NCBI GenBank assembly: GCA_905194315.1
Contig: CAJJRX010000050.1
Location: forward strand, 1-6,854
Reading direction: 5' to 3'
DNA length: 6,854 nt
Source: an uncultured Sutterella sp.
GTDB lineage: Bacteria; Pseudomonadota; Gammaproteobacteria; Burkholderiales; Burkholderiaceae_F
Position 1 is the first letter of the stretch. Each line of letters starts with the position of its first letter. Shown in pieces: positions 1-5,400 of the stretch. The notes below the pieces were generated by a model, which searched no databases, was not told where the DNA came from, and saw nothing but the letters and a program-made list of their open reading frames with translations. A program made the position numbers and the translations under genes.

Positions 1-2
1 GG

Positions 3-10
3 CTCCTCTC
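3..10 (-). promoter_or_regulatory. Possible ribosome binding site of a gene beyond the left edge
   Basis: Read on the minus strand, these bases are GAGAGGAG, a good Shine-Dalgarno match, with only two more bases before the window ends. A start codon at normal spacing would lie just outside the window. In many betaproteobacteria the replicative helicase gene dnaB follows rplI, so it is the first candidate, but no coding sequence can be seen here. The rest of 1-50 shows no gene. Confidence 0.25.
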
Positions 11-49
11 GGGACTTTCACCCGTTAACACATGCTCATGCCGAGCACA

Positions 50-86
50 CAAAAAGAGCCGCCATCCGGCGTGGACAGCGGCTTCT
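50..86 (-). terminator. Intrinsic terminator after rplI
   Basis: On the minus strand AGCCGC (83-78) pairs with GCGGCT (62-57). The helix continues inward through U-G, G-U, U-A and two C-G pairs around a short loop, and is followed by C and a run of five T (56-51). It lies about 40 bases past the rplI stop, so it probably ends the rpsF-priB-rpsR-rplI transcript. The T-tract orientation fits leftward transcription. Confidence 0.7.
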
Positions 87-126
87 TTCTTAATTCGCTA
101 CGCGTTCAGGCGCGTCTGGAGACCGG

Positions 127-579
127 TTAGTCTTCAGCAACAACCTTCACCGTCACGTCAGCGGTGATGTCCGTCATCAGACCGATGGTGATGACATAGT
201 CACCGACAGCCTTGATGGCGCCGAGCGGAGTACGAACCTGAGACTTCTTGATCTGGAGGTTGTACTTGGCATCGACAGCATCAGCGATGTCGTGGTTGGT
301 GACGGAGCCGAAGAGGCGGCCGTCAACACCAGCCTTGGAAGCGATCGTGATTTCAGCGCCGTTGAGGACATCAGCGATGGCCTGAGCAGCGGCAACACGT
401 TCAGCCTGAGCCTTTTCGAGCTCGGCACGACGGGTTTCGAATTCAGCGATAGCAGCCTGGGTGGCACGCTTGGCGTGACCCTGGGGGATCAGGAAGTTAC
501 GGGCGTAACCGTCTTTGACCTTAACAACATCACCGAGGTCGCCAAGGTGAACAATCTTTTCGAGCAGAATAACTTGCAT
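127..579 (-). CDS. rplI: 50S ribosomal protein bL9
   Basis: Large-subunit ribosomal protein that binds 23S rRNA near the L1 stalk base and spans outward from the ribosome; in the family it helps maintain reading frame. The 150-residue length is typical. The N-terminal globular domain starts MQVILLEKIVHLGDLGD and carries the bL9 signature region GYARNFLIPQGHAKRAT (residues 24-40). An Ala/Glu-rich connecting helix spans about 41-75. The C-terminal domain includes GRLFGSVT (87-94) and ends at a TAA stop. The ATG is preceded by GGGAG about 9 bases upstream. It is the last gene of the ribosomal cluster, 18 bases after rpsR, and is followed by a hairpin terminator. The sequence shows nothing unusual. 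Confidence 0.98.
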   Translation of the reverse strand: MQVILLEKIVHLGDLGDVVKVKDGYARNFLIPQGHAKRATQAAIAEFETRRAELEKAQAERVAAAQAIADVLNGAEITIASKAGVDGRLFGSVTNHDIADAVDAKYNLQIKKSQVRTPLGAIKAVGDYVITIGLMTDITADVTVKVVAED

Positions 580-597
580 TTCATCAACTCCCGGCGA

Positions 598-867
598 TTA
601 CTGGTTATCCGTATACGGAAGGAGAGCGAGGAAGCGAGCACGCTTGATAGCGGTATCAAGCTGACGCTGATAGTGAGCCTTCGTGCCCGTCAGGCGAGCC
701 GGCATGATCTTGCCGTTTTCCTGGATGAAATCACGAAGCGTTTCAATATCCTTGTAGTCGATCTGTTCGACACCTTCCACCGTGAAACGGCAGAACTTCT
801 TGCGCTTGAAAAGCGAATTTTGCTGGGAACGGCGACGCATGCCTTTACCCTTTGCACCAAAAGCCAT
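598..867 (-). CDS. rpsR: 30S ribosomal protein bS18
   Basis: Small-subunit platform protein that forms a heterodimer with bS6 and binds 16S rRNA around helix 22. It has 89 residues, a little longer than the E. coli protein. After a basic N-terminus (MRRRSQQNSLFKRKKFCRF, residues 10-28) comes the family core IDYKDIETLRDFI (36-48), GKIMPARLTGT (52-62) and the basic helix YQRQLDTAIKRARFLALLPY (66-85). The ATG follows an AAGGAG Shine-Dalgarno at 7-base spacing; the TAA stop of priB overlaps that signal (TAAGGAG), so the two genes are tightly linked. Together with bS6 it is the likely effector of the structured rpsF leader described at 1625-1671. It has a single cysteine (C26). Confidence 0.98.
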   Translation of the reverse strand: MAFGAKGKGMRRRSQQNSLFKRKKFCRFTVEGVEQIDYKDIETLRDFIQENGKIMPARLTGTKAHYQRQLDTAIKRARFLALLPYTDNQ

Positions 868-877
868 GGTGAGCTCC

Positions 878-1201
878 TTAAATATATTCTTTAATGTGAA
901 CGATCAGCGTTTTGCCCCGTTGATACCGGGGAGCCAGAAATCCGGAAACCGTCAACACCTTTCCGATCGGCTCAGCGTTGAGCCTGTGTGCTGTTTCGCC
1001 GAAACTGACGAGCTGCACTTCGATCTGGAGTTTTCTTGTCACCCCTGCCTCTTCCTGTTCCCCGTCATGTCCGAGTACTCCTTCGAATACTTCGATACCG
1101 GCGGGTGTGTAGCGGATCTCACTTTTTGCAATGAGTCTGCCCTGAAGTCTGACAGTGTTCACTTCCGGCTGATCTTCTGACCGCACCAAACAATCCGTCA
1201 C
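878..1201 (-). CDS. priB: Primosomal replication protein PriB (primosomal protein N)
   Basis: Single-stranded DNA-binding OB-fold protein that works with PriA in restarting stalled replication forks. It is recognised by position between rpsF and rpsR and by the PriB-like strand pattern: NTVRLQGRLIA (residues 15-25), IRYTPAGIEVFEGVLGH (29-45), the QEEAG segment (49-53), and VSGFLAPRYQRGKTLIVHI (85-103). The sequence family is fast-evolving, so identity to E. coli is low. The longest frame starts at a GTG (1201) three bases after the rpsF stop, with no strong Shine-Dalgarno, suggesting translational coupling. A second GTG at 1162 (codon 14) would give a 94-residue protein starting MNTVRLQGRLIA, which resembles the N-terminus I recall for other betaproteobacterial PriB proteins; this start is at least equally likely. 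The stop TAA overlaps the rpsR ribosome binding site. Confidence 0.88.
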   Translation of the reverse strand: MTDCLVRSEDQPEVNTVRLQGRLIAKSEIRYTPAGIEVFEGVLGHDGEQEEAGVTRKLQIEVQLVSFGETAHRLNAEPIGKVLTVSGFLAPRYQRGKTLIVHIKEYI

Positions 1202-1204
1202 AGA

Positions 1205-1618
1205 TTAGGCGTTTTCTTCTTCGCCGGAATCATCATCGCCGTGATCTTCATCGGCAACTTCTTCAGCAGCGGCAGCAGCCTTCTTGGATTCTTCCTTCTC
1301 GACGAACTTCATCATCGGGGAGGGTTCCGTTTCGGCCTTCTTGGTCTTAACGGTCAAGTGGCGGAGAACAGCATCGTTGAAGCGGAAGCCGTTTTCGATT
1401 TCGGCGAGCGTTTCAAAGCTGCATTCGATGTTCATGAGAACATAGTGAGCCTTAACGAGCTTTTCGATCGGGTAAGCGAGCTGACGACGGCCCCAGTCTT
1501 CGATGCGGTGGATCTTACCGCCCTGTTCGGCGACGAGAGCTTTGTAGCGATCGATCATAGCGGGAACCTGTTCGCTCTGATCAGGGTGCACAATAATGCA
1601 AATTTCGTAGTGACGCAT
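1205..1618 (-). CDS. rpsF: 30S ribosomal protein bS6
   Basis: Small-subunit platform protein, partner of bS18. Residues 1-93 form the ferredoxin-like fold: MRHYEICIIVHPDQSEQVPA at the start, EDWGRRQLAYPI (40-51), and GFRFNDAVLRHLTVK (77-91). The tail from about 108 to 137 is low-complexity: a Lys/Ala segment followed by a very acidic end (DEDHGDDDSGEEENA). In E. coli the bS6 C-terminus is modified with extra glutamates by RimK; whether that happens here cannot be seen. The ATG has an AAGGAGG Shine-Dalgarno 4 bases upstream, and that signal can be paired into a leader helix (1625-1671), giving a likely S6:S18 feedback control. It is the first gene of the ribosomal cluster; priB begins 3 to 42 bases after its stop, depending on the start used. 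Confidence 0.97.
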   Translation of the reverse strand: MRHYEICIIVHPDQSEQVPAMIDRYKALVAEQGGKIHRIEDWGRRQLAYPIEKLVKAHYVLMNIECSFETLAEIENGFRFNDAVLRHLTVKTKKAETEPSPMMKFVEKEESKKAAAAAEEVADEDHGDDDSGEEENA

Positions 1619-1624
1619 TTAGCC

Positions 1625-1671
1625 TCCTTGCGGAAAAAACTGCCCAGGCGTCTGATCTGGTGCAGCAAGGA
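1625..1671 (-). promoter_or_regulatory. Structured rpsF leader, probable S6:S18-binding autoregulatory motif
   Basis: Read on the minus strand, UCCUUG (1671-1666) pairs with CAAGGA (1630-1625), a 6-bp basal stem containing most of the rpsF Shine-Dalgarno. Directly on top, CUGC (1665-1662) pairs with GCAG (1643-1640), then one bulged A, then CCAG (1660-1657) pairs with CUGG (1647-1644), closed by a 9-base loop. The 3' side between the two helices is a 9-base bulge, six U followed by CCG (1639-1631), with CCG next to the basal stem. S6:S18 autoregulatory leaders upstream of rpsF are known to present a CCG in a 3' bulge that mimics the 16S rRNA site. The pairings are directly visible; the function is inferred from that match. 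Binding by excess S6:S18 would stabilise the stem and block initiation. Confidence 0.68.
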
Positions 1672-1690
1672 CAGAAAAAAGAGGATTCTA

Positions 1691-1734
1691 CACACAATAT
1701 GGCCGCCTGTGTGCAAAAGCGGCCATATTTTTTT
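1691..1734 (+). terminator. Strong hairpin between rlmB and rpsF, T-tract on the plus strand
   Basis: AATATGGCCGC (1696-1706) and GCGGCCATATT (1719-1729) form a perfect 11-bp stem with a 12-base loop. On the plus strand the stem runs into a seven-T tract (1728-1734), a canonical intrinsic terminator; on the minus strand it is followed by GTGTGTAG, a weak tail. All neighbouring genes run on the minus strand. The hairpin could be a weak terminator or 3'-end protector for the rnr-rlmB mRNA, or it could stop antisense transcription. CACACA (1691-1696) can alternatively pair with TGTGTG in the loop (1708-1713), which competes with the main stem at its base and loop. Confidence 0.65.
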
Positions 1735-1741
1735 ATCTCTC

Positions 1742-2488
1742 TCAGGCTTTTTTAGCCATAAAGCGCTGGCGGGCAGACTCGAACAGACAGATACCCGAGG
1801 CAACCGACACATTCAGACTTTCGACCACACCCGACATCGGGATCGCCGCAAGATCATCACAGCGCTTGCGTGTGAGCTGACGCAGTCCGTCACCCTCGGC
1901 GCCGAGCACCCAGGCAAAAGCCCCGGTCTGATCAAAATCATAAATATTGCGTTCAGCCTCACCGGCCGTTCCGATCACGGTCACACCGGCGTCACGCAAC
2001 TCCACGATCGAGGCGGCAAGGTTCGTGACCGTCACCACCGGCACCGATTCAGCCGCTCCGGCGGCAGCCTTGAGCGCGGCGGGACTCATATGCGCGCTGC
2101 GGTCCTTCGGACAGATCACCGCCTGAACACCGGCGGCGTCGGCCACACGCAGACAGGCGCCGAAGTTGCGCGGATCGGTCACGCCGTCAAGAATCAGCAG
2201 CAGCGTTTCCGGCGTGATCTGATCGAGCAGCTCGTCAAACGTCAGCATTGCCTGCATTTCCTCGGCCAGCGCCACAATCCCCTGATGCGGGATATCGGGT
2301 GCCATGCCGTCAAGACGGCGGGCATCGGCATTCATCACTTTGATGCCGGCAGCGATGAGTTTTTCACGCATATCACGCATGCGTTTGTCGCGTCGCGTCG
2401 GATCGATATAAACACATTCAATCGTTTCCGGGCTCAGCTTGAGGCGGGCACCTACAGCGTGAAACCCGGCGACAACCATATTCTTCAC
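1742..2488 (-). CDS. rlmB: 23S rRNA (guanosine-2'-O-)-methyltransferase RlmB
   Basis: SpoU-family (SPOUT) methyltransferase that uses S-adenosylmethionine to methylate the 2'-O of G2251 (E. coli numbering) in the 23S P-loop. It has 248 residues, normal for the family. Residues 1-75 form the small RNA substrate-binding domain (VVAGFHAVGARLK near the start, PHQGIVAL at 67-74). The catalytic trefoil-knot domain follows, with motif 1 LDGVTDPRNFGACLRVADA (100-118, N108 and R114), motif 2 WVLGAEGDGLR (193-203, E198), and motif 3 IPMSGVVESLNVSVASGI (216-233) with the conserved SLNVSVA. The start is GTG at 2488, supported by AAGGAA about 9 bases upstream; an ATG three codons later lies too far from that signal. 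It lies 189 bases downstream of rnr on the same strand, the rnr-rlmB order also known in E. coli. Confidence 0.96.
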   Translation of the reverse strand: MKNMVVAGFHAVGARLKLSPETIECVYIDPTRRDKRMRDMREKLIAAGIKVMNADARRLDGMAPDIPHQGIVALAEEMQAMLTFDELLDQITPETLLLILDGVTDPRNFGACLRVADAAGVQAVICPKDRSAHMSPAALKAAAGAAESVPVVTVTNLAASIVELRDAGVTVIGTAGEAERNIYDFDQTGAFAWVLGAEGDGLRQLTRKRCDDLAAIPMSGVVESLNVSVASGICLFESARQRFMAKKA

Positions 2489-2538
2489 TTTTTGTTTTCC
2501 TTGAGAGTATTAAAGGCGGGCAGCAGAAAAGCCTCTCA

Positions 2539-2595
2539 GCAGTGCGCATCGCAGCGCACGCTGCCGGGCGCGGCAGCTGCGGCCCTGGCACCCGG
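2539..2595. repeat. Cluster of overlapping GC-rich palindromes between rnr and rlmB
   Basis: Several dyads share bases. GCAG-TGCGC (2539-2547) pairs with GCGCA (2554-2558) and CTGC (2561-2564) with a 2-base bulge. CTGCCG (2561-2566) pairs with CGGCAG (2571-2576) across a GGCG loop. GCAGCTGC (2573-2580) is a perfect 8-base palindrome, and CCGGG (2564-2568) can pair with CCCGG (2591-2595). CTGC at 2561 can use either partner, so the first two folds exclude each other. No gene is seen in 2489-2677. Possible roles are mRNA processing or stabilisation between rnr and rlmB, or a degenerate dispersed repeat; the sequence alone does not decide. Confidence 0.4.
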
Positions 2596-2598
2596 ATG

Positions 2599-2630
2599 AA
2601 AAAAATCTCCAGCGGGCACAGTGCTCTGGA
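2599..2630 (-). terminator. Possible weak terminator after rnr
   Basis: On the minus strand TCCAG (2630-2626) pairs with CTGGA (2612-2608), with an inner GCA/TGC helix, and GA plus a run of seven T (2605-2599) follow. The stem is short and the T-tract starts a few bases late, so termination would be partial. It lies about 50 bases past the rnr stop and may lower read-through into rlmB. A second, poorer candidate, CAGGT/ACCTG followed by TTTCTT, lies between it and the rnr stop. Confidence 0.4.
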
Positions 2631-2677
2631 TTGTATAAGAAACAGGTCTCTTTTACCTGAATCTGCCCGGTGATTTC

Positions 2678-4984
2678 TTACCAGGGCTGGCGTTTTCTTG
2701 CGTGTCTGTGCTCCTGCTGGCTGCACCAGCTGAAACTGATCCGGCGGCTTTCCAGATCAACATCAGGGTCACTCACCTGCACATGATCCCCCACCCGGTA
2801 GCTGATGTCCTCATCGTCACTCTCGAGCGACTGTGTCCGTTCATCAAAGTCGTAGTAGCCCCAGCCGAGCCGCGAGACATGCACAAAGCCCTCGATACCG
2901 AACGGCTTGATCTGCACAAAAATCCCGGCACTGATCACGCCGGTGACCACCCCCTTGAATTTGCGGGTTTTCTGCGTATTTATATACTTGAGGAAAAATT
3001 CACATTTGAGATAGTTCATCACCGCCCGCGAAGCCTCATCGGCACGGCGCTCGGCAGCCGAACAGAGCTGTCCGAGCCGCTCCCAGGTCTCAAGCCCGGC
3101 GCCGCTAGCCGCAGCTGCTGCCGGAACGGCGTCACGGCGGGAGGCACTGTCCTCACGAGCCGGCAGGAAGCGCTCCTCGAGCATCTGCGCATCCGCAACA
3201 AGGAGCTCGGGCACATAACGGCGCCGCGAGAGAATACCCTTGATTGTGCGGTGCAGCAGCAGGTCAGGATAACGGCGGATGGGCGACGTGAAGTGCGCAT
3301 AAGCCTCAAACTGCAGACCGAAATGTCCGATATTCTCCGGCGTGTAACAGGCTCTGGACATACTGCGCAGAATCTGCGTCTGCAGAAACTCCCTGTCGTG
3401 ACACAGTCCGATGACTTCGGAGAGTTTTTCCGGATCTGCACTGACCGCGGGAAGACCGAAATTGCGCAGCACAACATTCAGCGAACGCAGCCGGTCTTCT
3501 GAGGGCTTGTCATGAACACGGAACAGCGTCAGACGCTTTTTCTTGAGAACAAACTCGGCAGCACAGACATTGGCCACAAGCATGCATTCTTCGATAAGGC
3601 GGTTGGCATCATTGATGCGGCGGTCTTCAAAACCGCTGATATACCCCTTCTCGTCAAAGATCGCCTTACTCTCAGTGGTACTGAAGTCCATCGCGTGGCG
3701 CTGTTTGCGCAGTTCCAGACGGGCTTTTGAGAGTGCATAAAGCGTCTCTATATCCCCCCAGCGCTCACCCAGGGATTTAATCGTCGCCTCATTGCCTCTG
3801 AGCGCGTCATAGACTCTGTTGTAGGTGAGGCGGGCATGCGAGTGAATAACCGCCGGATAGAACTGATAGGCGGTTACATTGCCCAGCGCATCGAGCACAG
3901 CATCGCACACGAGCGTAAGACGGTCCACATCAGGATTGAGCGAACACAGTCCGTTACTGAGCGCCTCCGGGAGCATCGGAACAACAGAGGCCGGGAAATA
4001 GACACTCGTGCCGCGTCGCTGGGCATCCCGGTCAAGTTCGCTGCCGGGCCGGACGTAGTAACTCACATCAGCGATCGCCACGAGCAGACGCCAGCCGCCG
4101 GCGGGCAGCGCCTGCGCGTACACCGCATCGTCAAAGTCCCGTGCGTCCTCGCCGTCAATCGTGACAAACGGCACGTCACGGAGATCCACGCGGTGCTTCA
4201 TGCTGGCGGCATCCGGGTTTTCGGGCAGACGGCTGACCTCAGCGAGGCTGCCCTCAGAGAAGGAGACCGGAATGCCGAATTCAGCCTGCGCAATGGCCAC
4301 CTCTCCGAGCGGGTCGAAGCGGCTGCCGACACTGCGCAGAAACCGTGCCTTCACCATGGGCTCCCCCCACCCTTTTTTCTGCAGATCGGGAGACTGATCG
4401 TCAAGCTCCACCTCGAAGGCATCCTTTCTGAGTGTCTTGACATCAATCGGGGTATCCGAGTGAACGTGAATCACTGTCGGAGAAAGAGGATCAAGCGGCA
4501 TTGCACGGAAGGAGGTCACCGTGCCTTTTCGTGCCAGCACCCCATAGAGTTTGCACACCCAGCGTTTCTGTCCGCGCGAGAGCCATCGCACGCAATGCAC
4601 ATGTCTGGCGCTGAAGAGTCTCACGGCAATATGGTCACCGGGCAGACAGCCCGCACTGTAGGGATTGAATATCGGACTCATGTCCGGAAGCTCACCTCCG
4701 GGCGTTCTGGCCGAGTATTCCCCGTTGCGGCTTCCGCAGATTGTCAGTATCTGCTCCTGATGTCTGCCGCCAAGAAATGCACGGGTCTCTTTGCTGTAGT
4801 ATTTCGAATTCTCGCGCAGCCGCACCACAACATCATTGGCCGCTCCGGGCGAAAGCTTGTACTCCTGTTTCAGATAGGCTCTTATGCTTTTGACTGTTTT
4901 ATCGTAAACCTGATCGGACAGGTACCCCTCGATTGCGGCTGTTATCTCATCATAGTTGGGCTCAGCACCCTGTTTTGTCGTCAT
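2678..4984 (-). CDS. rnr: Ribonuclease R (RNB-family 3'-5' exoribonuclease)
   Basis: Processive 3'-to-5' exoribonuclease that degrades structured RNA, including mRNA decay intermediates and defective rRNA. It has 768 residues, somewhat shorter than E. coli RNase R. Residues 1-72 look like a helical, probably winged-helix, N-terminal domain. Residues about 75-262 occupy the place of the cold-shock domains but match their consensus poorly. The RNB catalytic domain starts near 266, with TIDGEDARDFDDAVY (275-289) carrying the Mg2+-binding aspartates D277, D283, D285 and D286. Also clear are RGTSVYFPASVVPMLPEALS (324-343), RLIEECML (462-469), RVHDKPS (489-495) and HFTSPIRRYPDLLLHR (564-579). A segment at 587-636 is longer than in E. 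coli and Ala-rich (AAAAASGAG). The S1 domain covers about 675-752. The long Lys-rich tail of the E. coli enzyme is absent; only HRHARKRQPW remains. The Shine-Dalgarno is weak (GAAGG 13 bases before the ATG). Confidence 0.96.
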   Translation of the reverse strand: MTTKQGAEPNYDEITAAIEGYLSDQVYDKTVKSIRAYLKQEYKLSPGAANDVVVRLRENSKYYSKETRAFLGGRHQEQILTICGSRNGEYSARTPGGELPDMSPIFNPYSAGCLPGDHIAVRLFSARHVHCVRWLSRGQKRWVCKLYGVLARKGTVTSFRAMPLDPLSPTVIHVHSDTPIDVKTLRKDAFEVELDDQSPDLQKKGWGEPMVKARFLRSVGSRFDPLGEVAIAQAEFGIPVSFSEGSLAEVSRLPENPDAASMKHRVDLRDVPFVTIDGEDARDFDDAVYAQALPAGGWRLLVAIADVSYYVRPGSELDRDAQRRGTSVYFPASVVPMLPEALSNGLCSLNPDVDRLTLVCDAVLDALGNVTAYQFYPAVIHSHARLTYNRVYDALRGNEATIKSLGERWGDIETLYALSKARLELRKQRHAMDFSTTESKAIFDEKGYISGFEDRRINDANRLIEECMLVANVCAAEFVLKKKRLTLFRVHDKPSEDRLRSLNVVLRNFGLPAVSADPEKLSEVIGLCHDREFLQTQILRSMSRACYTPENIGHFGLQFEAYAHFTSPIRRYPDLLLHRTIKGILSRRRYVPELLVADAQMLEERFLPAREDSASRRDAVPAAAAASGAGLETWERLGQLCSAAERRADEASRAVMNYLKCEFFLKYINTQKTRKFKGVVTGVISAGIFVQIKPFGIEGFVHVSRLGWGYYDFDERTQSLESDDEDISYRVGDHVQVSDPDVDLESRRISFSWCSQQEHRHARKRQPW

Positions 4985-5060
4985 TTTTTCTTGTGTACCT
5001 TCGAAACGCTCCGCAAACGAACCCGGTCTGCGGCTCAGCAGACAGAACGCCTCTGTATAT

Positions 5061-5097
5061 TTGATTAATCAGGTCTATTGTAACTCAATAGAATCAA
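5061..5097. repeat. Nested inverted repeats upstream of rnr
   Basis: TGATTAATCA (5062-5071) is a perfect 10-base palindrome. TCTATTG (5074-5080) and CAATAGA (5086-5092) are a perfect 7-base inverted repeat with 5 bases between. TTGATT (5061-5066) can further pair with AATCAA (5092-5097). They lie 77-113 bases upstream of the rnr start, where its promoter and any operator would be expected, and between two divergent transcription units. No convincing -35/-10 pair for rnr was found, so an operator role is only a suggestion. The rest of 4985-5186 holds no gene; it includes a T9 run at 5157-5165. Confidence 0.35.
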
Positions 5098-5186
5098 CTT
5101 TTGATCTCACATGACCTGTTTTTGGTATTTTTAAGATTCCGGGGCAAAAACCACCGTTTTTTTTTATCAATTTGCTCAAAACAATC

Positions 5187-5215
5187 TTGACAAACACAAA
5201 AACCTTCTGCATAAT
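5187..5215 (+). promoter_or_regulatory. Sigma-70 promoter of tRNA-Leu
   Basis: The perfect -35 hexamer TTGACA (5187-5192) is followed after exactly 17 bases by CATAAT (5210-5215), a 5-of-6 match to the -10 box. Transcription would start near 5222, giving a leader of about 9 bases before the mature tRNA. The AT-rich stretch just upstream, including T9 at 5157-5165, may act as an UP element, as is usual for strong stable-RNA promoters. Confidence 0.82.
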
Positions 5216-5230
5216 TACCTCCTGTCTGAC

Positions 5231-5317
5231 GCCCGGGTGGCGAAATTGGTAGACGCATCAGCTTCAGGTGCTGACGCCTGCAAGGGCGTGAAGGTTCGAG
5301 TCCTTTCCCGGGCACCA
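5231..5317 (+). tRNA. tRNA-Leu (anticodon CAG)
   Basis: Class II tRNA reading the leucine codon CUG. The acceptor stem GCCCGGG (5231-5237) pairs with CCCGGGC (5307-5313), followed by discriminator A and an encoded CCA (5315-5317). The anticodon stem TCAGC/GCTGA (5258-5262, 5270-5274) holds loop TTCAGGT with CAG at 5265-5267. A long variable arm (from 5275, CGCC pairing with GGCG) is typical of tRNA-Leu. The T stem is GAAGG/CCTTT with loop TTCGAGT (5295-5301). It has its own promoter and terminator, so it is a single-gene unit divergent from rnr. No sign of integration is seen at its 3' end. Confidence 0.98.
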
Positions 5318-5352
5318 GAGACTTCCAGAAAGTTTCAGGTCAGACATATTGT

Positions 5353-5400
5353 AGAAGGTATACAGATTGCGCTGAATAATCTGTATACCTTTTTTCTTTT
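5353..5400 (+). terminator. Intrinsic terminator after tRNA-Leu
   Basis: AAGGTATACAGATT (5355-5368) and AATCTGTATACCTT (5378-5391) form a perfect 14-bp stem with a 9-base loop (5369-5377). The 3' arm merges into a T-tract with one C (5390-5400). Two further outward pairs (A-T and G-U) extend the base. It begins about 36 bases past the tRNA 3' end. Confidence 0.9.

Noticed and set aside
1685..1716. Minus-strand promoter for rpsF: TTGCAC and TAGAAT
   Set aside because: The -10 box is good and would place the start just before the leader structure, but the spacer is 20 bases and the -35 lies inside the hairpin, so it is too weak to list as a feature.
1241..2599. Long open frame on the plus strand (452 codons) across rpsF and rlmB
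   Set aside because: It is antisense to two clear genes, crosses their boundary, has His/Arg-rich composition without any family motif, and lacks a ribosome binding site.
2418..2726. Minus-strand open frame of 102 codons bridging the rnr end and rlmB start
   Set aside because: It is out of frame with both genes, overlaps both, spans the palindromic spacer and has no start signal or recognisable sequence.
3836..5068. Plus-strand open frame of 410 codons opposite rnr
   Set aside because: It is an Arg/His-rich mirror of the RNase R coding frame with no recognisable domain; long antisense frames are common opposite GC-rich genes.
5146..5165. Possible plus-strand terminator ending in T9 upstream of the tRNA
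   Set aside because: The preceding stem is only about three base pairs and no plus-strand gene comes before it; an AT-rich UP element is a simpler reading.
5307..5400. Attachment site for an integrated element at the tRNA-Leu 3' end
   Set aside because: No integrase, no repeat of the tRNA 3' end and no foreign gene follow; the inverted repeat there is an ordinary terminator.
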